DNA from: Actinomycetota bacterium
GTDB taxonomy: Bacteria > Actinomycetota > Thermoleophilia > Gaiellales > Gaiellaceae
Direction of reading: 5' to 3'
NCBI GenBank assembly: GCA_019236545.1
Contig: JAFAIV010000332.1
Location: 1-11,368 of the forward strand
DNA length: 11,368 bases
Position 1 is the stretch's first letter; each line of letters starts with the position of its first letter. Position numbers and translations under genes: made by a program. Under the pieces are notes generated by a model that was given only the letters and a program-made list of their open reading frames with translations, was not told where the DNA came from and ran no database searches. This document shows positions 1-6,078 of this stretch, piece after piece.

Positions 1-168
1 GCGCGCCACGCGCGCGTCGAGAGCCGCGGCGACGGCGTCTGGGTGCAGGACCTCGGCTCGACGAACGGCACCTACGTCAACGGCGCGCGGCTCGAGGGCG
101 CGCGGAAGCTCTCGCCCGGGGACGTGCTCCGCGTCGGCGAGACCGACCTGAGGCTGGAGGTGCTGTGA
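1..168 (+). CDS. FHA-domain protein, C-terminal end only (FhaB-like)
   Basis: This is the last 55 codons plus TGA of a gene whose 5' end lies left of the window. The translation has the C-terminal half of a forkhead-associated fold: the HARVE stretch, then DLGSTNGTYVNG, in which the Ser-Thr-Asn-Gly part is the conserved phosphothreonine-recognition and structural core, then LSPGDVLRVGE and a final beta strand. The FHA domain runs to the last residue, which fits the actinobacterial FhaB layout with FHA at the C-terminus. FHA domains bind phosphothreonine peptides, and FhaB-family proteins are known substrates and readers of PknB-type kinases. The stop overlaps the start of the PP2C gene by 4 bp (GTGA), so the two are co-transcribed and probably translationally coupled. 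FHA identity is near certain; the name fhaB rests on synteny, since the N-terminal part is not visible. Confidence 0.87.
   Translation, partial: ARHARVESRGDGVWVQDLGSTNGTYVNGARLEGARKLSPGDVLRVGETDLRLEVL
156..160 (+). promoter_or_regulatory. Shine-Dalgarno for the PP2C gene
   Basis: GGAGG lies inside the end of the FHA gene, 4 nt before the GTG at 165. It supports the GTG start that overlaps the FHA stop codon. The spacing is short, which is acceptable for a coupled GTGA junction. Confidence 0.5.
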
Positions 169-1154
169 GCCTCGGCGTCGCCCAGTACGCGGTCGCCTCG
201 GACACCGGCCGCAAGCGCCGGCGCAACGAGGACAACTACGTCGTCGAGCCGCCGCTCTTCGGCGTCGCCGACGGCATGGGCGGCGCGCAGGCCGGCGAGG
301 TCGCGTCCAAGCTCGCGGCGTCCGCGTTGGAGGACGGCAGCGACGGGGCGCTCCATGGACAGGACCGCGTCGGCGCGCTGATCCAGGAGGCGAACCGCCG
401 CGTCTACGAGCGCGCCACGAGCGACCCGGCCGCGTCCGGGATGGGCACGACTATGACCGTCGCGCTCGTCGAGGGCGGCATCGTCACGATCGGCCACGTC
501 GGGGACTCGCGCGCGTACCTCGTACGCGACGGGCGCATGGAGCAGCTCACCGACGACCACTCGCTCGTGAACGAGCTGGTCAAGAGCGGCAAGCTGACCG
601 CCGAGGAGGCGGAGGCGCACCCGCAGCGCTCCGTGATCACGCGCGCCGTCGGCACCGACCCGGACGTCGACGTCGATGCGTTCACCGTCGACGCGCAGGA
701 CGGCGACGTCTTCCTGATCTGCTCCGACGGCCTCACCGACATGGTCGAGGACGAGGACATCCTCGAGGTCCTCGATCGGAACCGGAGCGACCTCGACCGC
801 GCCGTGAAGTCGCTCGTCGCGGCTGCGAACCGCGGCGGCGGCGAGGACAACATCACAGCGGTCGCGTTCCGGATCGCCGAGGTCGCTGACGACCTGGACG
901 CGACCGTGGAGCTGCGGCGGGACGAGCCCGACGAGGAGACGAAGGAGCAGATCGCACCCGAGCCGCCGGTGGACACGATGGTGATCCCGCCGGAACGGAT
1001 CGAGGCCGAGCTGATCGAGCCGGGCTCGCCCGAGGCGCGCGCGCTGGCGCGCCGCGAGCCGATGGGCAACGCCGGCCGCGTGCGGCTCGCCCTGACGATG
1101 CTCGTGCTGCTCGCGATCGCCGTCGTCCTCCTCGTCTGGGGCCTGCTCCGCTAG
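165..1154 (+). CDS. pstP: Membrane-anchored PP2C Ser/Thr protein phosphatase (PstP-like)
   Basis: This is a 329-aa metal-dependent (PPM/PP2C) phosphatase expected to reverse PknB phosphorylation at the inner face of the membrane. Visible PP2C motifs are RRRNEDN (residues 18-24), VADGMGG with metal-binding Asp36/Gly37, GHVGDSRAYLV, SVITRAVGTD, CSDGLTD with Asp188, and GEDNITAV with Asp228/Asn229. An acidic and Pro-rich juxtamembrane linker (about 235-303) leads to one transmembrane helix (about 307-327). The protein ends two residues later, so it lacks the long extracytoplasmic tail of mycobacterial PstP (about 514 aa). GTG at 165 is chosen because the first ATG falls inside the metal-binding motif and because of the GTGA overlap. 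The TAG stop lies in the left CTAG terminus of the 1151-1318 palindromic element. Family identity is certain; the symbol follows synteny. Confidence 0.93.
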   Translation: MSLGVAQYAVASDTGRKRRRNEDNYVVEPPLFGVADGMGGAQAGEVASKLAASALEDGSDGALHGQDRVGALIQEANRRVYERATSDPAASGMGTTMTVALVEGGIVTIGHVGDSRAYLVRDGRMEQLTDDHSLVNELVKSGKLTAEEAEAHPQRSVITRAVGTDPDVDVDAFTVDAQDGDVFLICSDGLTDMVEDEDILEVLDRNRSDLDRAVKSLVAAANRGGGEDNITAVAFRIAEVADDLDATVELRRDEPDEETKEQIAPEPPVDTMVIPPERIEAELIEPGSPEARALARREPMGNAGRVRLALTMLVLLAIAVVLLVWGLLR

Positions 1155-1170
1155 TGCTCCGCCCGGTGAT
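1151..1170. repeat. Left terminal inverted repeat of the element
   Basis: This 20-bp arm pairs with 1299-1318 at all positions except T1167 opposite G1302, which would still be a wobble pair in RNA. It begins with CTAG, whose TAG is the in-frame pstP stop codon. An 8-bp sequence TGCTCCGC occurs both just outside the arm (1144-1151) and inside it (1155-1162). Confidence 0.85.
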
Positions 1171-1220
1171 GCTGTCCAGTCTCTGGGTCGCGAGCACCAA
1201 GCGATGCAAGGACGCAGGGA

Positions 1221-1246
1221 GACCCGATAGCGGTTCCTATCGGGTC
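1221..1246. repeat. Central 10-bp perfect hairpin of the element
   Basis: GACCCGATAG (1221-1230), loop CGGTTC (1231-1236), then CTATCGGGTC (1237-1246). The centre of this hairpin, about 1233.5, is one base from the midpoint of the whole 168-bp element (1234.5). The right arm overlaps an 8-bp palindrome, GGTCGACC (1243-1250). No U-tract follows, so it does not look like an intrinsic terminator. Confidence 0.8.
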
Positions 1247-1294
1247 GACCGAGGACGCGGCAGCGCGCGGCGTGATCGCGGGCCAGAGGCGGAC

Positions 1295-1318
1295 ATGAAT
1301 CGCCGGGCGGAGCACTAG
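1295..1318 (+). CDS. Possible 7-codon leader ORF (MNRRAEH) ending at the rodA start
   Basis: An ATG at 1295 opens seven codons, Met-Asn-Arg-Arg-Ala-Glu-His, closed by TAG at 1316-1318, directly before the rodA GTG. AGAGG at 1285-1289 lies 5 nt upstream, a plausible ribosome-binding site. If translated, a ribosome terminating here would sit on the rodA start, and its passage would open the right arm of the element. It is in the same frame as rodA, so stop readthrough would add eight residues. It may be a chance ORF in the inverted repeat; nothing in the sequence proves translation. Confidence 0.25.
   Translation: MNRRAEH
1299..1318. repeat. Right terminal inverted repeat of the element
   Basis: This is the reverse complement of the left arm and ends in CTAG immediately before the rodA GTG. 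It holds the only Shine-Dalgarno-like sequence close to rodA. Confidence 0.85.
1309..1312 (+). promoter_or_regulatory. rodA Shine-Dalgarno supplied by the right inverted repeat
   Basis: GGAG with a 6-nt spacer to the GTG at 1319. In a folded transcript it would pair with CTCC at 1157-1160 in the opposite arm and be inaccessible. Without the element, the sequence before the GTG would be the end of pstP, which has no good Shine-Dalgarno. Confidence 0.5.
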
Positions 1319-2632
1319 GTGCGCCTGTCCTACCGCAACCGCGAGCTCGTCAGCCTGGTCGCCGTCGGGCTCATCACCGCGACCGGCTTCGCGAGCGTCT
1401 ACATCGCGCTGAAGGCGAAGGTCTCGAGCGGCTCGCTCGGCTACGCCGTCTTCTTCTTCGCGCTCTATCTCGCCGCGCACCTCGTCACGCGCTGGGTCGT
1501 GCCGCTCGCCGACCCGTACCTGCTCCCGCTCGCCGGCCTGCTCACCGCGATCGGGATCACCGAGATCTACCGCCTGGGCACGAAGGACGCGTTCAAGCAG
1601 GCGATCTGGATCGTGATCGGCGTCGCCGCCTTCGCGCTGACGCTGCTCCTGCTGCGCAAGGACTACCGCGTGATGGAGCAGTACAAGTACCTCTTCGGCG
1701 TCGGGGCGATCGTCCTGTTCTTCCTGCCGCAGCTGCCGGGGATCGGCACGTCCGTGAACGGCGCGCGCCTGTGGCTGAGGCTCGGGCCGTTCCAGCTCCA
1801 GCCGGGCGAGTTCGGGAAGATCGCGCTGATCGTCTTCCTCGCCGCGTACCTGCGCGAGAAGCGGGAGGTCGTGGCGCAGGGGCGGCTGAAGGACTGGGGC
1901 CCGATGCTGCTGATCTGGGGCGCGTCGATGCTCGTCGTGGTCGTGACGAGCGACTTCGGCAGCGGGCTCCTCTACTTCGGGATCTTCCTGGCGATGCTTT
2001 ACGTCGCGACGGCGCGGCTCGCGTTCGTCGGCGCCGGGCTGGGCCTCTTCCTCGCCGGCTCGGCGCTGGTCTACGAGGGGACACCCCACGTCCGCGAGCG
2101 GATCATCAACTGGCTGCACCCCTGGACGACGACGAAGGTCTACTGCCCGCTGAACGGGCAGCTGACCTACCGGCAGGACTGCCAGAGCTACCAGACCGTC
2201 CAGTCGCTCTACTCGATCGCCCACGGCGGCTTCGGCGGCACCGGCCTCGGCTCCGGGACCTTCACGACGCTCTCCGGGGCGCCGCTCGTGCCGGAGCAGA
2301 ACACGGACTTCATCTACTCGGCGCTCGCCCAGGAGCTCGGCCTGATCGGGGCGGCGGCGCTGCTGATGGTCTACATGGTCTTCGTCCTGCGCGGCTTCCG
2401 GATCGCGCTCGCGGCGAGCGACGGCTTCTCGAAGCTGCTCGCCGCCGGGCTCAGCTTCGGGTTCGCGCTGCAGGCGTTCGTGATCGTCGGCGGCATCCTG
2501 CGCGTCATCCCGCTGACGGGGATCACGCTGCCGTTCGTCTCGTACGGCGGCTCGAGCGTCGTCTCGAACTTCATCCTCGTCGCGCTGCTGCTCCTCGTTT
2601 CCCACCGGGCCAACCGTGAGGCGACGCCGTGA
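1319..2632 (+). CDS. rodA: SEDS peptidoglycan glycosyltransferase RodA
   Basis: This is a 437-aa polytopic membrane protein of the FtsW/RodA/SpoVE family, which polymerises lipid II into glycan strands with a class B PBP partner. About ten hydrophobic segments are visible. SEDS signatures are GARLWLRLGPFQLQPGEFGK (ending near residue 167), YQTVQSLYSIAHGG, PEQNTDFIYSALAQELG with Asp330 at the position of the known catalytic Asp (E. coli FtsW D297), and LPFVSYGGSS near the C-terminus. A pair of cysteines (Cys276, Cys288) lies in the large extracytoplasmic loop ahead of YQTVQSL. GTG at 1319 is the first in-frame start after the TAG that ends the preceding element; the first in-frame ATG is far inside the protein. 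The stop overlaps the pbpA GTG (GTGA, 2629-2632). RodA rather than FtsW is preferred because of the pstP-rodA-pbpA-pknB synteny. Confidence 0.95.
   Translation: MRLSYRNRELVSLVAVGLITATGFASVYIALKAKVSSGSLGYAVFFFALYLAAHLVTRWVVPLADPYLLPLAGLLTAIGITEIYRLGTKDAFKQAIWIVIGVAAFALTLLLLRKDYRVMEQYKYLFGVGAIVLFFLPQLPGIGTSVNGARLWLRLGPFQLQPGEFGKIALIVFLAAYLREKREVVAQGRLKDWGPMLLIWGASMLVVVVTSDFGSGLLYFGIFLAMLYVATARLAFVGAGLGLFLAGSALVYEGTPHVRERIINWLHPWTTTKVYCPLNGQLTYRQDCQSYQTVQSLYSIAHGGFGGTGLGSGTFTTLSGAPLVPEQNTDFIYSALAQELGLIGAAALLMVYMVFVLRGFRIALAASDGFSKLLAAGLSFGFALQAFVIVGGILRVIPLTGITLPFVSYGGSSVVSNFILVALLLLVSHRANREATP
2618..2621 (+). promoter_or_regulatory. Shine-Dalgarno for pbpA
   Basis: GAGG within the end of rodA, 7 nt before the GTG at 2629. 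It supports the overlapping start. Confidence 0.5.
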
Positions 2633-4131
2633 ACAAGCAGCTGCTCCGCCTCTCGGTCGCGTCGATCGTCCTGCTGCTCGTGCTCGTCCTCGCCACGACC
2701 TACTGGCAGACGTGGGCGGTCGCGGGGCTGCAGGACCGGCAGGACAACGCGGTCCAGGCGGTCGCGCAGTTCACGGTCGCCCGCGGGCTGATCGAGGGCT
2801 CCAACGGGCAGACGATCTTCGCCGCGAACCGGAAGAAGAAGGTCGGCGGCAACACGCTCTACTTCCGCCGCTACCCGCAGAGCGGCCTCGCCGCGCAGAC
2901 GATCGGCTACTCGACCACCGGCTCGACCGCCGGGCTCGAGCGCTCGCTCGGCGACTTCCTCACCGGCTCGAACCAGAACCTCTCCAACGTCTTCCAGGGC
3001 ACGCTCGACCGGCTCGGCGGCGGCACCGTCCACGGGGACAACGTCGTCCTGACGCTGAACCCGGCCGCGCAGCGGCTCGCGATGCAGCAGCTCGGCGGCC
3101 GCTGTGGGGCCGTCGTCGCGATGAACCCGCGCACCGGCGCGATCCTCGCGATGGCGTCCTCGCCGACGTACGACCCGAACCTGCTCGAGAAGCCGAACGG
3201 CTACGCGCAGATCCTGAAGACGAAGGCGCCGTGCCCCTACCCGTCGCCGTTCCTCAACCGCGCGACCGCCGGGCTCTGGCCGCCGGGCTCGACTTTCAAG
3301 ATGGTCACCGCGGCGGCGGCGCTCGACACCGGCACGTTCACGCCGGACTCGCGCTTCAAGGACCCGGGCTACTGCACCGAGTACGGGAAGAAGGTCTACA
3401 ACTCGAGCGCGCCCGACTCGGGGGCGCACGAGGTCTTCGGCAACGTGACGCTGGCCCAGGGCTTCCAGCACTCGATCAACTCGGTCTACTGCAACGTCGG
3501 GATCAAGCTCGGCGCGAAGACGATCCTCGAGTACGCGAAGCGCTTCGGCTTCTACTCGAAGCTGCCGCTCGAGACGCCGTCCGACGAGCGCGCTGCGAGC
3601 GGCCTCTACCGCTCGACGAAGCACGGCAACCAGCTCTGGAGCCCGGGCAACCCGGACACCGAGGTCGACGTCGGCCGGCTCGCCTTCGGCCAGGAGCGGA
3701 TGCTCGCCTCGCCACTGCAGATGCTGCTCGTCGGCGCGACGATCGCGAACGGCGGCGTCGTGCCGAGGCCGTACATCGTCCAGCGCGTCGTGGGCAGCGA
3801 CGGCTCGATCATCTCCCAGACGCAGCCGCAGATGCTCGGCCGCGCGATCAAGCCGGAGACGGCGGCCGAGCTGAACCAGTTCATGCAGCTCGTGGTCAAG
3901 GGCGGCACCGGCACCGCTGCCCAGATCCCGGGCGTCACGGTCGCCGGTAAGACCGGAACGGCCGAGACCGCGGCCAACCACGTCTACGACGCGTGGTTCG
4001 TCTGCTTCGCGCCCGCCGAGAACCCACGGGTCGCCGTCGCGGTCGTCGTGGAGAACCAGCCGAACGGCTTCGGCGGCGCGGTCGCGGCCCCGATCGCGAA
4101 GGTCGTCCTGCAAAAGCTGCTCGGTGGCTGA
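2629..4131 (+). CDS. pbpA: Class B penicillin-binding protein PbpA (transpeptidase)
   Basis: This 500-aa DD-transpeptidase cross-links glycan strands made by its SEDS partner RodA. It has a short cytoplasmic start, one N-terminal membrane anchor (about residues 5-25), a PBP-dimer/pedestal region, and a C-terminal penicillin-binding domain. All three active-site motifs are present: Ser221-Thr-Phe-Lys224 (nucleophile and base), Ser282-Ile-Asn284, and Lys441-Thr-Gly443-Thr. There is no PASTA domain, as in actinobacterial PbpA and unlike PonA- or PBP2x-type proteins. Five cysteines lie in the extracytoplasmic part (159, 202, 249, 288, 459). GTG at 2629 overlaps the rodA stop, and the next in-frame ATG is well inside the mature domain. 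Twenty-seven bases separate it from pknB. Length and context fit the family well. Confidence 0.95.
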   Translation: MNKQLLRLSVASIVLLLVLVLATTYWQTWAVAGLQDRQDNAVQAVAQFTVARGLIEGSNGQTIFAANRKKKVGGNTLYFRRYPQSGLAAQTIGYSTTGSTAGLERSLGDFLTGSNQNLSNVFQGTLDRLGGGTVHGDNVVLTLNPAAQRLAMQQLGGRCGAVVAMNPRTGAILAMASSPTYDPNLLEKPNGYAQILKTKAPCPYPSPFLNRATAGLWPPGSTFKMVTAAAALDTGTFTPDSRFKDPGYCTEYGKKVYNSSAPDSGAHEVFGNVTLAQGFQHSINSVYCNVGIKLGAKTILEYAKRFGFYSKLPLETPSDERAASGLYRSTKHGNQLWSPGNPDTEVDVGRLAFGQERMLASPLQMLLVGATIANGGVVPRPYIVQRVVGSDGSIISQTQPQMLGRAIKPETAAELNQFMQLVVKGGTGTAAQIPGVTVAGKTGTAETAANHVYDAWFVCFAPAENPRVAVAVVVENQPNGFGGAVAAPIAKVVLQKLLGG

Positions 4132-4140
4132 GCCGACCTC

Positions 4141-4146
4141 TACCCT
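4141..4146 (+). promoter_or_regulatory. Possible -10 element (TACCCT) before pknB
   Basis: TACCCT fits the actinobacterial TANNNT -10 pattern and lies 12 nt before the pknB GTG, within the 27-nt pbpA-pknB gap. No convincing -35 hexamer is visible. The start has no strong Shine-Dalgarno, so an internal promoter giving a very short or absent leader is possible, in addition to read-through from pbpA. Confidence 0.35.
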
Positions 4147-4158
4147 GTTGAGACCGCC

Positions 4159-6078
4159 GTGGCCACCGACCCACTGATCGACAGCCTCTTCGACGGGCGC
4201 TACCGCATCCTGCGCAAGCTCGGCGCGGGCGGGATGGCGAACGTCTACCTCGCCGAGGACCAGGAGCTGGGCCGGCGCGTCGCGATCAAGATCCTCAACG
4301 ACCGGCACGCGAACGACGAGCAGTTCGTCGAGCGCTTCCGCCGCGAGGCGAAGAACGCCGCCGCGCTCTCGCACCCGAACATCGTCTCGATCTACGACCG
4401 CGGCGAGGCCGAGGGAACGTACTACATCGCGATGGAGTACCTCGACGGGCGCTCGCTGAAGGAGCTGATCCTCAGCCGCGGCCCGGCGCCGGTGAACGTC
4501 GCGGTCGAGTACGCGCGCCAGATCCTCTCGGCGCTGCGCTTCGCGCACCGGCACGGGATCGTCCACCGCGACATCAAGCCGCACAACGTGCTCGTCGACA
4601 ACGAGGGCCGCGTCAAGGTGACGGACTTCGGAATCGCGCGCGCCGGCACGTCGCAGATGACGGAGGCCGGCTCGATCGTCGGCACCGCGCAGTACCTCTC
4701 ACCGGAGCAGGCACGCGGCACGGACGTCGACCCGCGCAGCGACCTCTACTCGCTCGGCGTCGTCCTCTACGAGCTGCTGACCGGGGAGACGCCGTTCGAG
4801 GGCGACACGCCGGTCGAGATCGCGATGAAGCACCTCTCGACGACGCCGGAGCCGCCGTCGTCGCACCGCCCGGACATCCCGCGCGAGCTCGACTGGGTCG
4901 TCATGCGGGCGCTCGCGAAGGACCCGGACGAGCGCTACCAGAGCGCGGACGAGATGGACGCCGACCTGGAGCGCGTCGCCCGCGGCGCCCCGGTCGCGGC
5001 GCAGACCGAGGAGTCGGCGACGCAGATCATCCGGCGGCCCGCGGTCGTCCCGCCGGTGGCGGCGGCCTCGACCGCGGCGACGATGATCGCGCCGCGCCCG
5101 GCGGCGACGCGGACGACCGAGTTCTTCGAGTACGACGAGCCGCCGCGCCAGCGGCCCGTGTGGCCCTGGATCGCCGCCGTCCTGGGCGTGATCGTGGCGG
5201 CCGCCGCAGGCTTCCTCATCTACCACGAGCTCAAGGGCAACGGGAAGCCGGTCGTCGGCGTCGAGCTCTACGTGAACGAGTCGCAGAACACCGCCGTGCA
5301 GCAGATCCAGGCGATCCACCTGAACGCGAACGTCCAGAAGGCGCCGAGCGACAACACGCAGAAGGGACTCGTCTTCAAGCAGAACCCGAAGGCGGGCACG
5401 CGCGTCCACGAGGGCAGCACGGTCACGATCTGGGTCTCGACCGGCAAGCCGAAGGTGCAGATCCCGCAGGGGCTCGTCGGGCAGCAGGTCGACCAGGTCA
5501 CGAACCAGCTCACGCAGCTCGGCTTCCAGGTGAAGACGTTCACGGTGCCGGGCAACCAGAAGGGCGTCGTGACGGCGGTCGTGCCGAAGGAGGGGACGAG
5601 CGCGGTGAAGGGCTCGACGGTGCAGGTGAACGTCCAGTCCGGGCCGAAGCCGGTGACGGTGCCGAAGGTCGTCGGCGAGCAGCTGAACCAGGCGACGAAC
5701 GACCTGCAGTCGCTCGGCTTCAAGGTCAACCCGAAGTTCGTCGACTCGAACGCGCCGCAGAACCAGGTCGTGTCGCAGAGCGTCTCGCCGGGGTCGACCG
5801 CGCCGCAGGGCGGGACGATCACGATCGAGGTCTCGAACGGGCCGCCGCAGGTCAGCGTCCCGAGCGTCGTCGGCGAGGACCAGGGGACGGCGACGAGCGA
5901 CCTCCAGGGCGCCGGCTTCAAGGTCTCGTCGCAGACGCAGCAGGTCACGGACCCGGCGCAGGACGGCGTCGTCGTCTCGCAGAACCCGTCGGGCGGCCAG
6001 GCGGCGAAGGGCTCGACCGTCACGATCGTCGTGGGGCAACTCTCCTCCGGGACGACGACCACGACGCCGGGGCAGTGA
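4159..6078 (+). CDS. pknB: Transmembrane Ser/Thr kinase PknB with four PASTA repeats
   Basis: This is a 639-aa receptor kinase. The cytoplasmic kinase domain (about 13-275) has the Gly loop GAGGMANVYLAE, Lys44 in VAIKIL, HRDIKPHN with catalytic Asp138, Asp156 of DFG, and an activation loop (164-176) with Thr164, Ser165 and Thr168 as candidate autophosphorylation sites, followed by GTAQYLSPEQARG. An Ala/Pro/Thr-rich linker leads to one TM helix (about 335-355). Outside the cell are four PASTA repeats of roughly 65 residues (about 364-431, 432-496, 497-562, 563-629); the first is the most divergent. PASTA domains bind muropeptides or lipid II, so the kinase is expected to report wall status. 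The C-terminus ends in a short Ser/Thr-rich tail. GTG at 4159 is needed because the first Met is in the Gly loop. It overlaps ddl by 4 bp. No pknA is present next to it. Confidence 0.97.
   Translation: MATDPLIDSLFDGRYRILRKLGAGGMANVYLAEDQELGRRVAIKILNDRHANDEQFVERFRREAKNAAALSHPNIVSIYDRGEAEGTYYIAMEYLDGRSLKELILSRGPAPVNVAVEYARQILSALRFAHRHGIVHRDIKPHNVLVDNEGRVKVTDFGIARAGTSQMTEAGSIVGTAQYLSPEQARGTDVDPRSDLYSLGVVLYELLTGETPFEGDTPVEIAMKHLSTTPEPPSSHRPDIPRELDWVVMRALAKDPDERYQSADEMDADLERVARGAPVAAQTEESATQIIRRPAVVPPVAAASTAATMIAPRPAATRTTEFFEYDEPPRQRPVWPWIAAVLGVIVAAAAGFLIYHELKGNGKPVVGVELYVNESQNTAVQQIQAIHLNANVQKAPSDNTQKGLVFKQNPKAGTRVHEGSTVTIWVSTGKPKVQIPQGLVGQQVDQVTNQLTQLGFQVKTFTVPGNQKGVVTAVVPKEGTSAVKGSTVQVNVQSGPKPVTVPKVVGEQLNQATNDLQSLGFKVNPKFVDSNAPQNQVVSQSVSPGSTAPQGGTITIEVSNGPPQVSVPSVVGEDQGTATSDLQGAGFKVSSQTQQVTDPAQDGVVVSQNPSGGQAAKGSTVTIVVGQLSSGTTTTTPGQ

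Larger units (their letters stand above)
1151..1318. repeat. 168-bp near-palindromic MITE-like element or structured RNA between pstP and rodA
   Basis: The element fills the pstP-rodA gap exactly. Its ends are a perfect 16-bp inverted repeat, CTAGTGCTCCGCCCGG (1151-1166) against its complement at 1303-1318. The repeat extends to 20 bp with one T-G mismatch (1151-1170 with 1299-1318). Pairing continues with small bulges: 1172-1177 with 1291-1297, 1181-1186 with 1283-1288, and 1188-1197 with 1272-1281. A separate perfect 10-bp hairpin sits at the centre (1221-1246). Both ends carry CTAG; removing the element with one copy leaves TAG directly followed by GTG. That is what insertion with a CTAG (or TA) target duplication would give, as known for some IS5- and mariner/IS630-type elements. 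No transposase is encoded. Alternatively it is a vertically inherited structured leader of rodA. I do not recognise a named family. Confidence 0.78.

Noticed and set aside
1221..1246. Intrinsic terminator between pstP and rodA
   Set aside because: The hairpin is strong but no U-rich run follows, and it is nested symmetrically in a larger palindrome inside an operon.
1151..1318. Known riboswitch (for example c-di-AMP ydaO type) or HEARO/IscB-associated RNA
   Set aside because: I could not match conserved core motifs of these families, and extended inverted termini are not typical of them. A covariance-model search would decide.
1151..2605. Minus-strand open frame running through rodA and into the palindromic element
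   Set aside because: Highly charged, repetitive composition without motifs. It is a shadow of rodA codon bias. The element itself contains no credible transposase.
2371..4584. Long minus-strand open frame opposite rodA, pbpA and the start of pknB
   Set aside because: Its translation is Arg/Asp/Glu/Ala/Leu-rich low-complexity sequence with no domain, antisense to well-supported genes. Such frames are common in GC-rich DNA.
5160..6074. Upstream extension of the ddl frame inside pknB
   Set aside because: The extension translates to low-complexity Arg/Gly/Asp/Ala sequence overlapping the PASTA region, while Ddl homology and the GTGA junction start at 6075.
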